64,000 nt of DNA from Siphonodentalium dalli (Eukaryota > Mollusca > Scaphopoda > Gadilida > Siphonodentaliidae): contig CP136068.1 in assembly GCA_032622095.1 (NCBI GenBank), positions 182,534,796 through 182,598,795 on the forward strand, written 5' to 3'. The translations under genes and the position numbers were made by a program. The notes beneath the pieces were generated by a model that did no database searches, was not told the origin of the DNA, and was given only the letters and a program-made list of their open reading frames with translations. Shown here one piece after another: positions 34,860 through 47,363 of this stretch; the first letter of the stretch is position 1; every line of letters begins with the position of its first letter.

Positions 34860-35119
34860 AAATGTTTTAATATACGAGAGTTTTAAACAAGTATTTATAT
34901 TTGATGAAAACATTTCATGTTGGTTTGCTGTTTTCAAAACAGTATTGCTATGTGTTTTGATATTCTGTCGTATATGTGTTTGCACAATGGTCAGTTTCTA
35001 AATGGTTCTTGTGCCAACCGAGCACTCCCGCTCTGATTTGGGTGTTTTTTAGTTGTATATAATCTGTTTCGTTTTAGTCTAGTTCACTGTAATTTCTATT
35101 AACAGTTGATTCACTCGAT

Positions 35120-35197
35120 TTTGATAATCTGTTTCTTCTCTTCGTGATATGGCATTATTGCTATAACGACGTTAAACCCCAATAAATCAATCAATCT
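35120..35197 (+). repeat. Retroelement-like 3' tail with (AATC)n
   Basis: The sequence ATGGCATTATTGCTATAACG then ACGTTAAACCCCAATAAAT ends in AATCAATCAATC. A terminal tetranucleotide run after a fixed GACGTTAAAC phrase is the usual look of SINE or LINE tails in molluscs (from memory). The 5' limit is not clear. Confidence 0.45.
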
Positions 35198-37389
35198 CAC
35201 ATATTAGCATTTGGTGTATCTGGTGTATGATGGGTGTTTTAGACATACCCACATTCAGGCGGTTCTGCTTACATACGCACATTCAGAGTATTGGAAAAAC
35301 GATGCCACTCATATGCAAGACGTCTTATAACATTGACTGCCTTGTATTGTCGACCACATGTTACTCTTCATTAGATGATGTTCTAGTGGATATGAGGAGA
35401 AATGCAGATTAGAACATACACATACGAACAGCGCATACATGTACAACTTCAGGCTGTATTAGCATTGTCAAAGAGTCCGAAGAGTGATGTACAATGTAGG
35501 TTCAAATCTGCTGAACATTTTCAGAAGGCCAAAATGTAGGTGCATATTGTAACAATAAACCACCATCTGTATGAATTTCAATTTTCGCTGCAAATTTGTT
35601 AATATATTTACTGATGTACGATGGAGAGTTCACTGTGGTTCGAGACGAAGTAATTAATAAGTCGCGATTGAGCGGGCTATTACCAGTTGTGTTAAACTGG
35701 GTTAAACACGTTGTGGTCATAACGAATTAACTGTCGTGGTAAAGCCACCACGCTTCAGGCTTCACTCTACGTTCGACTTCTAACGAAGACAAGAGTGCTA
35801 CCCTGCTGTCTCTATACTATCCAATTAAATAATTATCAATCAAATGAATTCGTAGCTGTTAATATATAACTATGTAATGTTTATTCGAGTAAATCAAGTT
35901 AAAGCAAGTCGACTACTGACGGTGTGGACATTTCGACAGTTGTACGGCCATCTTGAATGTTATGGAAAATCTCGGAATACTCAATTTGTTCAGCTTTCTA
36001 GTACATATATTCTACTTAGGATCACCACAATGTATTATGAACCGTCAAAACCTGGTAAATTACCTTGGTTACTGGAATTTTAGAGGAAAAATTATATATG
36101 GAAGACTTTTATAATTCCAGTTCCCTTTCTTTTAAATGTTTGATAATATTGGAATAATTTTGTTGAACGCATAAATTACCAACAACATTAATCCCTGTTT
36201 CCGTTTGTCAATAATCACTGTCATAATGTGCAGTTAAATAGCAGATTGCTGATGGCATGGGAAAGCGGATGTTTTGGCAGTCATCTTATATTTTATGAAA
36301 ACAATCTGGTAATTCTCAGTTTTGTCTCCTGTAAGTAATGATAGGACGCGCGAAACTAGATATTCGTGCAGAAAAAAAATTTCATTGTCCAAAATACGGA
36401 GGATCAGTACCTTGGCGGTCGGATCGGTATTATGAAAAATGGACATTATACTGAATTGTACGAGTTTGATGTTCTATTTTTCCGCAAATGCGACAAATGT
36501 CAATATATAAGACCAAATGATAATAGTAAATCAACAAAGAGTGTTAACAACGGGTTTCATTGGACATTCATCGCCCTTATAGCCAATATTTTGAAAAATG
36601 TTAATTTTCTCATTTGGGGGGATTGTTAGGTTTTTCGTTTTAATTTCGAACATTTTGGCGCGACTGGACCACTGTTTGTTTCCGATAAGGAAATTGAATG
36701 TACTATGGTATGTCACTTGATTAAATATTTCGTCAAATGGGAATGCTACACAGATTGAATGGTGGTGGTTTGTCTGAATCGTCACGAAAAAAATTCGCGA
36801 AAGATAATTCGAGCGGGCATGACGTCACGCATATCTATAACTTGGCGTTGTCGTGCATTTCCTTTTAGGAAGCAATCAAGTACAAGCTATTTGACAACAA
36901 AAAGATCTGAGATCCTGTCTCCTTTTCTGGTTTTATAACGAAAACTTAAAATTGGCCATTAAAAAATTACATAAAATGCGGTGTAAATTTCTTTAGATAA
37001 TCAGCCGTATCAACAAACGCGTCATATTACGTCCTAATACGTTTGTGAAATTTCAGTTATCTGTCAATAAGAAAATATAGGTGCCATAAATTCTCTCTCC
37101 GGGTGACACCTTGCCTGATCTGACACCTGGATCATAAACGTCTAGCGGAAATATTTAACACTGTGTGTACTACCACGGAATCGATAGTTATTTGTTTTTC
37201 ATCACACAGACACTCAGTGTCTCTTTATCAATGTTTGCTAGGTAACTACAACCCAGTAAAATAATCCATATGGCAATCTGTGGTCATATTTACAAAATTA
37301 CAACATTTTTAGGTAAAACTACATTTTTTAATCTAATTCCAATGAAGATTATTGGACTTAGAATTATGTATACCTGATAAGTCAGGACC
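35198..37389. other. Intron 1 sequence, unassigned
   Basis: Several 60-90 codon open frames (for example 36366-36629) have no recognisable motif and no splice context. No strong repeat was seen. Confidence 0.4.
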
Positions 37390-37915
37390 AAAGAATGAGT
37401 GTATATACATATTGGCCACATCCATGACCATATAGCCACTCAAGCTATACATATACACCCAACTCATGACCAGAGTCACTCCAGGTGTAAATAGTATAAA
37501 CATCGCCAATCAATTTATGGCCACAAAACCCTTCTATATATTCCATTACTCTGCACACTCGGCCATTCATGCACTCCAGGCTTGAATACGAACCTCACCC
37601 ATGACAAGCATACACCACATTTATGACCATACAGTCACTCTTTGCATACGTATTCGCGCCACCATTGGACATACAGTCACCCCCTGTATACCTAGTCGCC
37701 GCACCCATGGCCATATAGTCACTCAAGATATACATATATACCACACACATAACCATAGACACTCCAGGTATGCATATACACCCCACCAATGACCACACAG
37801 TCCTACATATACCAATACCCCACACACGCGGCATTCATACACTCCGGGTTTGAATATAAACCTCACCCATGACAATCATACACCAAATGTATTACCACAC
37901 AATCACTCCGGGTTA
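37390..37915 (+). repeat. ~41-bp minisatellite with ~268-bp higher-order copy
   Basis: Units carry CCATGACCATATAGYCACTC followed by ATACATATACACCAC. At a larger scale the block around GGCATTCATRCACTCCRGGY then TTGAATAYRAACCTCACCCA occurs at 37560 and 37828, about 268 bp apart. The His/Thr/Ile-rich frame across it is a repeat shadow. Confidence 0.8.
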
Positions 37916-38803
37916 GTCCGTGGGCCAAACAAGATATTTTTCGAGTTGGCTGCACCCCCATCCAACAAAGGTTTCTACATATCAAATTAAAGGTCATCAT
38001 ATGGCGCATCAGATTTTGCTTATTGTCCATTTCAGAAAGTGTCCCAAAAAAGATTTTTCAGGGAAGACAACTCTTACCCCTAAAATAAAATGAAAATTAT
38101 CCTGAGTACAATTGTCAGAGCATAAACAAAATATCGCGGTTATAAACTGCACAATATATATATGTTATATTAATACGAAATGATCATAAAATGATACGAG
38201 ATACAAAACTGGACCAATTTATTAGCCAGTTAGAAAAAATTGCGATAAATATTTTGAAATCGCGAAAAATTACTTGGATTTTGAAAAAATATGGTCACAT
38301 ACAAATGGCTATAACTTGTGAACCACTTGGGCTATTGATTCGCATCATAGCTTAAAAATTGTCCCAACGACATATCAAAATGATTTCAATAATGGAATGC
38401 CAAGAATATTGATTTGAAAATGTGATATGAGCATAAACTTAACCGAACCCCCTAAAATATAACTTTTGCAGAAAAACGAATTATATAGTTTACACGTAGA
38501 AACTGCATGTAAAGTTGGTTTTAGAAGCATAAACTGAAACAGTGTACAGGGTGATGACGGGAATTATAAATAACGGTGTCTGAACGTGATCTAAGACTAA
38601 AATTTGGAGAAACAAATGTGAAAAATGGAAATGTTTACTAATTTATGTAAACTTTTCAACATTTTGATTAAATCTTGATAGGCTATGGTATAACCTCACG
38701 ATAACACTGGTCTAGAACTAGTACGTTCATAAAACCTCATACGAGCATCTTTCAGGCAACTATTTCGTATATTTTTCAATTTTTACTTTAATTTGTATGG
38801 AAA

Positions 38804-38804
<1 letters not shown>
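37916..38804. other. Intron 1 sequence, probable old repeats
   Basis: A/T-rich sequence with phrases such as AAATGGCTATAACTTGTGAACC but no duplicate in this window and no supported exon. Confidence 0.35.

Positions 38805-38856
<52 letters not shown>
38805..38856. repeat. (AT)26 microsatellite
   Basis: An uninterrupted dinucleotide run, 52 bp. Confidence 0.97.
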
Positions 38857-38857
<1 letters not shown>

Positions 38858-39799
38858 CAACTTAACACATATGGCTACAAAGGCATATGCTTTAGACTTA
38901 CGTTATACAGAACGGTATTTTCTTATTTGTGCCACACGTGTCGGGGGAGTGATAACAACTGACAATAGAAACGGCATTATATGCGCTCCATATTTTACAA
39001 TAAGCTTAGGATGGCATCCCAATCGGCCAACAAATTCGAAGTTTCTCACACTTTCCATCACAAACATGACTGAGTTCGTTATCTGGGGACAAGGGAATTG
39101 TGAATCATGAGTTCACTGGTAACCATAAACAAACCATAGAACCCTACTATTGTTTCAATTAATTTAAGCTGATGAGTAATTGGATGTCTTAAGGACTATT
39201 GATACTCATATATTGGGGGAATACTTGATACAAGTCAATGTATTGAAAGATTAAAAGAATAATTACTCACTAACATGTGCCTTTTGGATCAGTTTAGATA
39301 AGTAATATCAATTTATCAAATATTTCTGAAGAAAATTGAAATTGTATGCCCAAATTACCAACCTCCAATTTCAAGAAATTAGTTGTTATACACAGGAATT
39401 TTTGTAAATAAAAAAACTACTTTTGCAGTATATAATATTGTGTTGCCAAACAGTTTTCAAGACATGCTACTACTTTCTGTTCTATAATTTGAGTATCCAT
39501 AGTCCTTAATTTTTTCTCTTATTCTACTCATCATATGAGTCGTCCAAATTTACTCTAATTCGGTTATTGTATACATTCTCACATACATCGTTAGTGAATA
39601 TAAGTAAGGGCGTTGCTTTTGTCGTGGAATTGCACGGGTTGTTGAGTCGAACGTTTTATCATCTTTAGAAATTGGTGCTATTTCAAATATTAATGTTGTG
39701 CCCCGAATACCCTCGAACTGAAGAATTGGTAGGCGTCCAGGGGACCAGAACCTTTCGTACTAAACTATTGGCAGTAATCCACTTAGACAATACTGGCAA
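38857..39799. other. Intron 1 sequence, unassigned
   Basis: No supported exon or duplicated repeat. Confidence 0.35.
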
Positions 39800-40135
39800 A
39801 GTGTCTCCGTATGTCGCACACGAACTACCCATGAAGTGGTTCGATTTTAGCTTAAATAGGGAAATGAAAGTTAATTATTCATAATGCTCGTGATTAATTG
39901 TGAAAGTATTGGAGTGTGAGGCGTCCGTCATATCGGATATCCGCCCATATGTTGGACAATAGACAATATTCGCATAGTAAATCCATATGCCGCACCCGAA
40001 CTACCCGTGCAGTGGTTCGAGTATAGCTTACACAAGGGAAATGAAAGTTAAGTATTCATAATGTTCGTCATGAAGAATTCTGAAGATGTTGGTGTGTGAG
40101 GAGTCCATGATATTGGGTATCCACCAATCTGCTGG
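39800..40135 (+). repeat. ~177-bp tandem duplication
   Basis: GCACACGAACTACCCATGAA then GTGGTTCGA at 39815 recurs as GCACCCGAACTACCCGTGCA at 39992. Both are followed by GGGAAATGAAAGTTAAKTAT, then TCATAATG and later GTGTGAGGMGTCC. Two diverged direct copies. Confidence 0.8.
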
Positions 40136-41336
40136 GCTCACCGCATCAATTGTGCCGTTGTTATCAGCTGACGAATCCGCCTTGGGCAAACTGACTACGC
40201 CCATGAATGCATACCAGTTGAAGCGGGAGGGGTGGTCAATAAATTACTTAATTAAATACAGTGTTCCCACGCCGCCATGCCGTGACAAGAGAAGCATACT
40301 ATTAGCCATTCCATTTTAACATAAGTAAGAATTTGATCATGCACGCGAACACCAGTAAGTAACAAAGGACATTTATTTACCCGTCATTTTTGACGGGAAA
40401 TCTTCTAGTGAAACAATAAACACATTTAATACCACTTGCCGATTGTTATGTCAAATCTGTGATATAAAAATCCAATAGTTATATTATGTCAGTGGTTAAA
40501 ATAGTAGAAATTAATCAAGGTGCATCAGAAATATTATTATTCACTGTGTATAAGGCAGAATAGTCAATTTTGTTCATCAGCCACAAATTGCGTTATGATC
40601 ATTGATGCTTTTGAAACTAAAAAATATGGGTTGGTTTCTTAAGAACGACCACAATGACACCTTCCAAACGCAGAAACTATCCGCCTATATATAATATACA
40701 CTATTTGACGTATTAGCATTTGTAGCATGTATTTCAGACAAATTTACCATCGATTCTGGTCCCAAAATGCCAACAGAAGAGTGCGAATTATATATTTTAA
40801 TGTCAGTGTAGCTACATAGTAACGGTTGTGATGGACACTATGATATGAAACAAGGTCATAAGTCTGTGTAATTCATCATATGTCACAAATAAACCTCAAA
40901 TATGCAATTCAGAAGAACTAAAGGTGAATGACATACTGTAATACCTCCTTATATGATCATTTTATACTTACGGGTAGTTGCCTAGCAACCGTTGCTAAGC
41001 AGGGACAAATCTCGACGGGGTCTATATCTGAAAATTATCAGTAAGGTCCAGGGAACAAGAGTTGGAAGTTTCATGTTGTTATCATACTGTTTTCAATTCT
41101 TACATTTCCATGCGCCAATCGCATGGACTACACAGAAGCATGATATATTGGGAAATAAATTATTTTGACCCATTTTGGAAAATGGTCACCAATCTCATGA
41201 CTGATATGTCGTGTTCAACAATACTGCAGTTCTCCATGTAGCACATACGCTACAGATTATTTAGGAGCAAAGATAACGTATTCAATGGAAAAAATCCAAT
41301 GTGACTCCCATTTTTTAAAATGGTGACCCAAGCATA
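40136..41336. other. Intron 1 sequence, unassigned
   Basis: No supported exon. Contains the RFX-like palindrome at 40977. Confidence 0.35.
40977..40989. promoter_or_regulatory. RFX X-box-like motif
   Basis: GTTGCCTAGCAAC is a perfect 13-bp imperfect-centre palindrome matching the RFX consensus GTNRCC(N)RGYAAC. It is inside a long intron, and a second GTTGCYA-type half site follows at 40990. Binding in vivo is not shown by sequence. Confidence 0.35.
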
Positions 41337-42581
41337 ATAGCGAACTACCGCCCCATTTATCTTCTGAGCTGTATATCTAAAACTTATGAGAAGTGCATTT
41401 ACAAATATCATTGGACATACCTAGACGAAAATAAGTTACTTTCTGTTTACCAATCTGGATTCAAAAAAGGTGACTCTACAGTATATCAGCTTACTGACAT
41501 ATATGACTATATTAGCAGATCTATGGACGAAGGTAAAGAAATTGATGTATTTTTTTGTGATATAAGCAAAGCCTTTGACAAGCTTTAATGATATTGAAGA
41601 AATCTACAAATATAGTTCACCCACCCTAAGCATGGCTGATTATCACGTAACTGAAGTAGAAAATCACAAACATCTTGGTCTCACTTTTGACAACATCGGT
41701 TCATGGGAAACTCACATAAGTAACATAACCGATAGTGCATGGACAATGGTAAATATGATTAGGAAGCACAAATTCAGACTGAGCAGAAAGACCCTTGAAA
41801 ATATATATCTCACTCTTGAATATGCATCACCAGTATGGGATAACATACCAAAATATATGAGCGATTATATCGAAGATATTCAGTATGAAATGGCACGAAT
41901 TGTCACTGGGGCCACAAGTACCAGCGATCGCAACTTACTATTATAAACCGTCTGGGAAACAATTGCCTCACGTAGAACAAAACAAAAATGATACAATTTT
42001 TCAAAATGACTAGTAACCAAGCTCAGTTTTATCTATCAAACATGATTCCTCCTGATTCCGCTTCATCTGGTTACAATTTTAGGCATGTTAGTATCCACCC
42101 GCCTGGCAGCAACAGAGACATTTACATGAATACTGTTCTGTCTTCGGCTACACGAGCATGGAATAGTTTATCGAATTCAATAAAATCGTCAAACACACTC
42201 GAAGAATTTAAGCGTAAACTAAACATTGACCGTGCGAAAATTGCAAATTTTTATCTTCAGTGTTATTCCAGGAAGGCCCAAATATATCATACTCGTATCA
42301 GATTAGGTTGCAGCAACCTGAACCGTAACCGTGTTATTAATCACTTGAAATAATCACCACTGTGTCAATGCGGTAGTTTTGAAACTGAATCAGCTTACCA
42401 TTTCTTCTTTCAATGCCCCATTTACGCCAGAATTAGATCAGAACTTGTACGTAACTTACCAGTAAGTCTGATAACAACCGATGTTCTATTGTACGGATCT
42501 CTCGAACTTCCAAACAAATTAAATTCCGAAATATTCTTGGCGGTACAGCAGTTTATTTTAGATAGTGGCCGTTTCTCATAA
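41337..42581 (+). pseudogene. Internally deleted CR1/jockey-like LINE ORF2
   Basis: The plus strand gives the reverse-transcriptase N-terminal half (IANYRPIYLLSCISKTYEKC, then LLSVYQSGFKKGDSTVYQL, EIDVFFCDISKAFDK). At about 41582 it jumps to sequence downstream of the active site (VTEVENHKHLGLTFDN, KHKFRLSRKTLENIYL, YASPVWDN). So the G-V-P-Q-G and Y-A-D-D boxes are missing. After frameshifts near 41946-41985 and an in-frame stop at 42351-42353 the C-terminal part follows: RHVSIHPPGSNRDIYMN, SATRAWNSLSNSIKSSNTLE, then a Cys/His knuckle CQCGSFETESAYHFFFQC, ending at TAA 42579. It is dead and lies antisense to the host gene in intron 1. Confidence 0.9.
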
Positions 42582-44089
42582 TCACTTAAGGTGACGCGGC
42601 TAGATTCCATTCCATTTGCATGAACCGCTTTTTCTCCTCCGTGGTCGTGACGCATTCGTGCAAGTGATTTCCCCACTGAACGGATGTTTTTTGTGTTATT
42701 TTGTATCGAATGTATGTTGTGTCAGACCTCACTCTCCACTCTCTCTCATTCTCTTTCATTCCCTTTCTCACCCTTAACTTCCGTATTACAATGTAATACC
42801 GTATCTCAATTCTAAATAATATTCCAATCAATCAAAACTATATATCCCGTCTGCGTTACCCCAAGTGCCATTTTTGTCACTTGGGGTAACATTTATTCCA
42901 CGAGGAGAGGACTTTAAAAAATAATTTTGCTTGTTGTCCAATCCTCTTCATAAATATATATATTTCTACATGTATATTATGTTTATGTCATATGTTTGAT
43001 TTTTTTAAATAAATATTGTTTACACCAAAAGTGATATATAAAATCATTGGGTAGAAAATGTATGACTCGATATGAAAAAAGCTAATATTATGGTGAATGA
43101 CCTTGACCTTTGTGTATGACCATGAGATCTAGAGATGAAATAATCCATGCTAAAAGAAAGCCCAACAATGGTATTATCCCATATCAATAGAGTTACTGCA
43201 TTAAACGTTCTAGGTGTAGATCATTATAAGCATGTTTTACACTGTTCAAAAACACCATCCGTTGCCATGGAAACACAAATTTTGCACACCAAGCTGCACT
43301 GCCACAGTATATATAATCAACAAGTTTCGTCCTGTGTTAATTGGTAAACAAGACAGTCATCAAATAACGCAACGTATATTACAGGTGCCTAGTTACATAT
43401 ATATCAACACATTATTAATAATTTGTAACTTTTATTTCTGAAAACTCAATATATGTTATTTCATTTTCGTTCCCTTTTACTCTTTGTGTTGTATGCAGTT
43501 GCTTTTGTTTTCTTTTTTATTTTTTGTCGAAATATTTATTTTTTGCACCTCAGAAATGTATTTATGTTCGACTAGACTTATCAGCATTCTGTCTAATTTA
43601 TTGTATTACAACGCCATTGCCTGTCAAAATCACGGGTATGTAAATGTCCTTCGTTACTTTCTGATCTCCGCGGTCATGAACACATTCTCATTTCTGTATT
43701 GGCAACTGAATGGTCATGTTTCTCTTGGTTTGTCACAGAAGGCGCATGGGACACTTTATTGATCTAAAACTATATTGTACCCTCACATTACACCACACAT
43801 ATCCATGAACATATATGGAACGCAAGCCTACAGCATATAACTTTATTACAATATATAATAACTGAAACAAACTCAATTTAGGAGCGTTCGTTCAGAGTCG
43901 GTGGGACTGCGGCCCCTTTGTGCACTAGGCTCCTCTGGCACGGGAACACATTAATTCACTAAAACTATGTTATATCGCCTCCCACATATATGCACATATG
44001 GAATGCAACAAAATCAACATATAACCGACAATTTCAACAAGTGTGTTTTCAGATAGGTTCTTCGGATGAAAATTCAAAGAACAACAGAT
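42582..44089. other. Intron 1 sequence, unassigned
   Basis: No supported exon. A GTTGCCATGGAAAC RFX-like site lies at 43261-43274. A TTACACCACACATATCCATG / TCGCCTCCCACATATATGCA pair of related phrases (43792, 43977) indicates a diverged ~185-bp duplication. Confidence 0.35.
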
Positions 44090-44235
44090 CATCTGAGTAA
44101 CTGTTGAAAACATGCAAATAATTCATTGATTAGCTTGATGCGCTGATGACAGTTATTTTCTAGCCAGGGATAATCAAATTAATGTTTGAGACAGCTGCTC
44201 CGTCTTATTCCATTTACACAATGATCTAGGTATAA
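44090..44235 (+). repeat. Third copy of the 21.54/21.90-kb module
   Basis: AACAGATCATCTGAGTAACT then AAACATGCAAATAATTCATT, followed by TGATGACAGTTATTTTCTAG and TTAATGTTTGAGACAGCTGC, matches 21590-21730 and 21950-22100 in order. It is a dispersed repeat fragment. Confidence 0.75.
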
Positions 44236-44689
44236 CGGCACTCTGTAGGAACTGTTACATCGGAAATCGTTCTATTGCCGGTCTGTGATGGTTCTTGACT
44301 GATTTGTGACGGTTCCTGATGATCGAAATTATACATTTTCACGACTTTTTGACCATTACAACGCAATTTCGAGGCATCTGGATGATAATCCGGTTAGTTA
44401 TTTTCAATCCCATCACAATATGTGGCAATAATGAGCGTGTTAAAAAAACTATGCAATAAGTTGAAATTTGCACCACTTGTCATTAATTTCGGTGAATTAC
44501 ACTGCCTTTCTATGCTTATTCAATAACCTGTGTAACGCCTATCAAAGTTCACAAAGTCGCCAGCTAGTTTGAAAAATAACGCGTTTTGCAGGCCCAACAT
44601 ATCCATGAGTTAATAGCCGGTTAACACTAGAGAAATATCATAGCGCTTGACTTCGGAAAGCGTGAGTCTAGACGGGATATATAGAGTTA

Positions 44690-45315
44690 ATTGTTTTGTA
44701 TTTTATCTATTATATATTTTGGAACTTCTGTATGTATGTATTTGTGTTATAGACTCGAAAAACTGCTCTACCGATCCGACTCAAATTTTGTGTGTAGGGC
44801 TACTTTCATCCGGGGAACAATATGGGCCGGTCCAATTTCACGTGCGACCGTGGTCTTGACCTCGCTCAAATACGCTCATATAGGCATGTTTCTGGACCTC
44901 GACCAATCCCACTAAAATTTGGTAGCTGGGTCTACTTTGATCACGGGAACAATATGGGTGTGTTCAATTTCACGCGCGACCGTGTCCTTGACATTGACTA
45001 TATTCGCTCATATAGGCATGTTTCCGGGACGATCGAACAATAGTTGGTCCAGGCGGAGACGATCACAAATAAATCCCTAAATAGCCCGAACGAAGAGGGG
45101 GCACATCGGCTAGTGTTGTCTATTTTCGTAAACGTATTTTACTCAACAAAAAGCCAAAAATAAGACGTTAAAAGTTCGTTGACACCCATACAATGTTCTG
45201 ATTACGGAGTTTATTAAGTTTATGTCGGGCATCCGCTTTCACGTGCGACCGTGGTCTTGACCTCGCTCAAATACGCTCATATAGGCATGTTTCTGGACCT
45301 CGACCAATACCACTA
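44690..45315 (+). repeat. Interspersed repeat family A, three partial copies
   Basis: GACTCGAAAAACTGCTCTAC then CCGATCCGACTCAAATTT begins a copy at 44750. GGGAACAATATGGG modules occur at 44813 and 44945, and a further partial copy occurs at 45225-45315. The tail AAATCCCTAAATAGCCCGAA at 45071 matches the tail at about 2310. Confidence 0.8.
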
Positions 45316-45497
45316 AAATGTTATTACTGATTATCTAGGTTAATCTAGAATTATATAATATGCAGCTATTAAAGCATATACAAGCACGATAACATTTCAC
45401 TCAGTCATATTTTAGATTGACTAGGGATATCTGATTTTTTAATAATAGATACAAAAAAGCAAAGAATCCTACAATTACAAATATTATTATATGGACG

Positions 45498-45999
45498 TTA
45501 AAGGTACGGTTGGCCTTGGCGGTGGGTATCCTGTGAAAATATTTCCACTCGTCAAAAACCGCCACAAACAGAAAGAACATCAAAATGTAGACAAACTTTG
45601 TCCGTATACAAATACGAAATATCTCATAAACAGTATGTTATTGTCATATGTTTGACTATTGTTATGTAAACAAGAGCATAAAAAGTTACTGTTCTGGTGT
45701 TTGTTTATATTATGATGGTAAACATAAAGAGCGTTCTTTGTTGGTGAATTCCTGATATGGAACATATAAAGAGCGTTTATGCCATTTGTATGTGGTTAGC
45801 CAGTAGCATTGTGCTGTCTTCTGTAACACAATCAGGCTCTTGGTTAGGTACAATATAGTAGGTGTTTATGATAACATGCTGTTTACGCGATGGTCATGGT
45901 TTATATGAACGAATATGTATGCGTTTTAATGTTTTTATGTTTACGGTGTTTGGAACAAATATGAATATTGTCGACAATTAAGGCATCGCGTGCCTTTAA
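45498..45999 (+). mobile_element. 502-bp TTAA-flanked MITE, copy 1
   Basis: The element starts TTAAAGGTACGGTTGGCC at 45498 and ends GCGTGCCTTTAA at 45999. The terminal inverted repeat is TTAAAGG(T/C)ACG with weaker pairing inward. An almost identical inverted copy of exactly the same length lies at 47364-47865. The flanking sequence recurs nearby without the insertion (TTAA at 46147-46150). TTAA target duplication is the hallmark of piggyBac-type transposition; no transposase is encoded here, so the family assignment is inference. Confidence 0.85.
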
Positions 46000-46084
46000 G
46001 CGTTTGGTTACTAAATGCGCTGTAATGAGCATTGACTTGAATCCTATTGATTAATTTGTAGGAATGCTTAGCTATTAAGTTCAA

Positions 46085-46245
46085 CAAGCAGTGACATATA
46101 AAAAAGAGAAAAGAATCATGCAGTTACAAATATTGTTATATGGATGTTAATCCTTTAGTGACTAAGTGATCTGTAATGAGCATCGACTTGAATCATATTG
46201 ATTCATTTATAGGAATTCTCAGCTATTAAATTCAACATGCACTAA
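46085..46245 (+). repeat. Unoccupied paralogue of the MITE insertion site
   Basis: AGTTACAAATATTGTTATAT then GGATG, TTAA (46147-46150), TCCTTTAGTGACTAAGTGAT then CTGTAATGAGCAT reproduces the two flanks of the 45498-45999 element (ATTACAAATATTATTATATG then GACG, and GCGTTTGGTTACTAAATGCG then CTGTAATGAGCAT) joined at a single TTAA. It is part of a local ~150-190 bp tandem duplication. Confidence 0.85.
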
Positions 46246-46339
46246 CATAATGTTTGAATTATTAGCTAAACATTCATACAAATGAATCATTATAAATCAG
46301 TGATATGGGTGTCTGAACCTGGCTATTTTAAGGCACATC

Positions 46340-46760
46340 ATTATTCCTCAATGGTGGCGTGTCAAGTGAGCAGGGACGTAGGCTGGAGGGTCTCCAATGT
46401 TGGGGCGCCCACCTTGGAAATTCCAACCGCACCATCCCGTTGAAACAGACCAAACTCATGCACAAGGCCTGTGCTTTGGTTTTTCCAAACTGCATGACAC
46501 ATTATATATTGTATGCGATTCTGAAGTGAATTTATCAGTAGCCTTTGATTTGCCACCGTGCAAACCGGGGTGAAACTCAGGATACATGGGCCTAGTGAGA
46601 AAATGTGGATATCTGAACCTGAAAATTGCAAAAATTCATCTAGACTGGCTTCAAGATTCCCAAGTGTTAGAAGTTTCCAACTTGGCGCCCACACCCCCAC
46701 AAGATTGGAAATGTTCCCAACAGATGGAGATAGAGATGATTTATTTTGCAAAAGAGCATA
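46340..46760. repeat. Diverged dispersed repeat (pair with 51200-51440)
   Basis: The phrases GCCCACCTTGGAAATTCCAA and GTGAAACTCAGGATAC with TTTCCAACTT and CCCAACAGATGGAGAT resemble, in relaxed form, TACTCCACCTTGTAAATTCC and the TTTTCCAACTGAT / TTGGCAACTCCCAAC phrases at 51200-51440. Similarity is low and the class is unknown. Longer open frames on either strand show no domain. Confidence 0.35.
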
Positions 46761-46849
46761 CAATATTTAATACAAAGCATATTAATTAAATGGAATTAGG
46801 TTCTTTGTCCATTATTTAAACCTGATTCTTGCCAATTTGAGGTGGGGGT

Positions 46850-47363
46850 AAATGTGATATAGAAAACTATATCACACCTGCTCCCGACTTCCTGTCCACC
46901 CATCATGAGTTTTGGATCAACACTAAAGAAGAGGTGTTTGTATATGTCAAATATGGTTGATTACATGTTTAAAGTGTAGGAAAGTATGCAAATGTTGGTC
47001 TAAAAACGACAAATTCCCCACAATTAAATTGTTGTCAAATCAAACTAAGAGAACAATTTCAACATATTGTTGGTGTTAAATCTCAAACCAATCTATTGTA
47101 AGATAAGAAATTTGTAACTGTTGAACATTTTGACCAAAGTTGGGAATAAACACCAATTAAGTACCCCCTACCCAAGTCCCCCACCATCTCAATCACGTTA
47201 TAACCTATCAACGATTCAGTAGAACCTGATTGCATAAGTTATATTCATGTATGGGCGAAAAACATGATTGTGTAAATGTCCCTCAGGCGGACTTCAGAAG
47301 AGGAAATATGATGGCGCTGGCATTGAAATATTGTCACACCTGGATCTTTCAATAATGACCAGA
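46850..47363. other. Intron 1 sequence between the two MITEs
   Basis: No supported exon. A perfect small palindrome GTGATATAG-AAAA-CTATATCAC lies at about 46854-46875. Confidence 0.4.

Noticed and set aside
37601-37834. His/Thr-rich 63-79 codon frames
   Set aside because: They coincide with the ~41-bp minisatellite.
46362-46789. Open frames of 67-133 codons on both strands
   Set aside because: Mutually antisense, no recognisable domain, and they overlap a diverged dispersed repeat.
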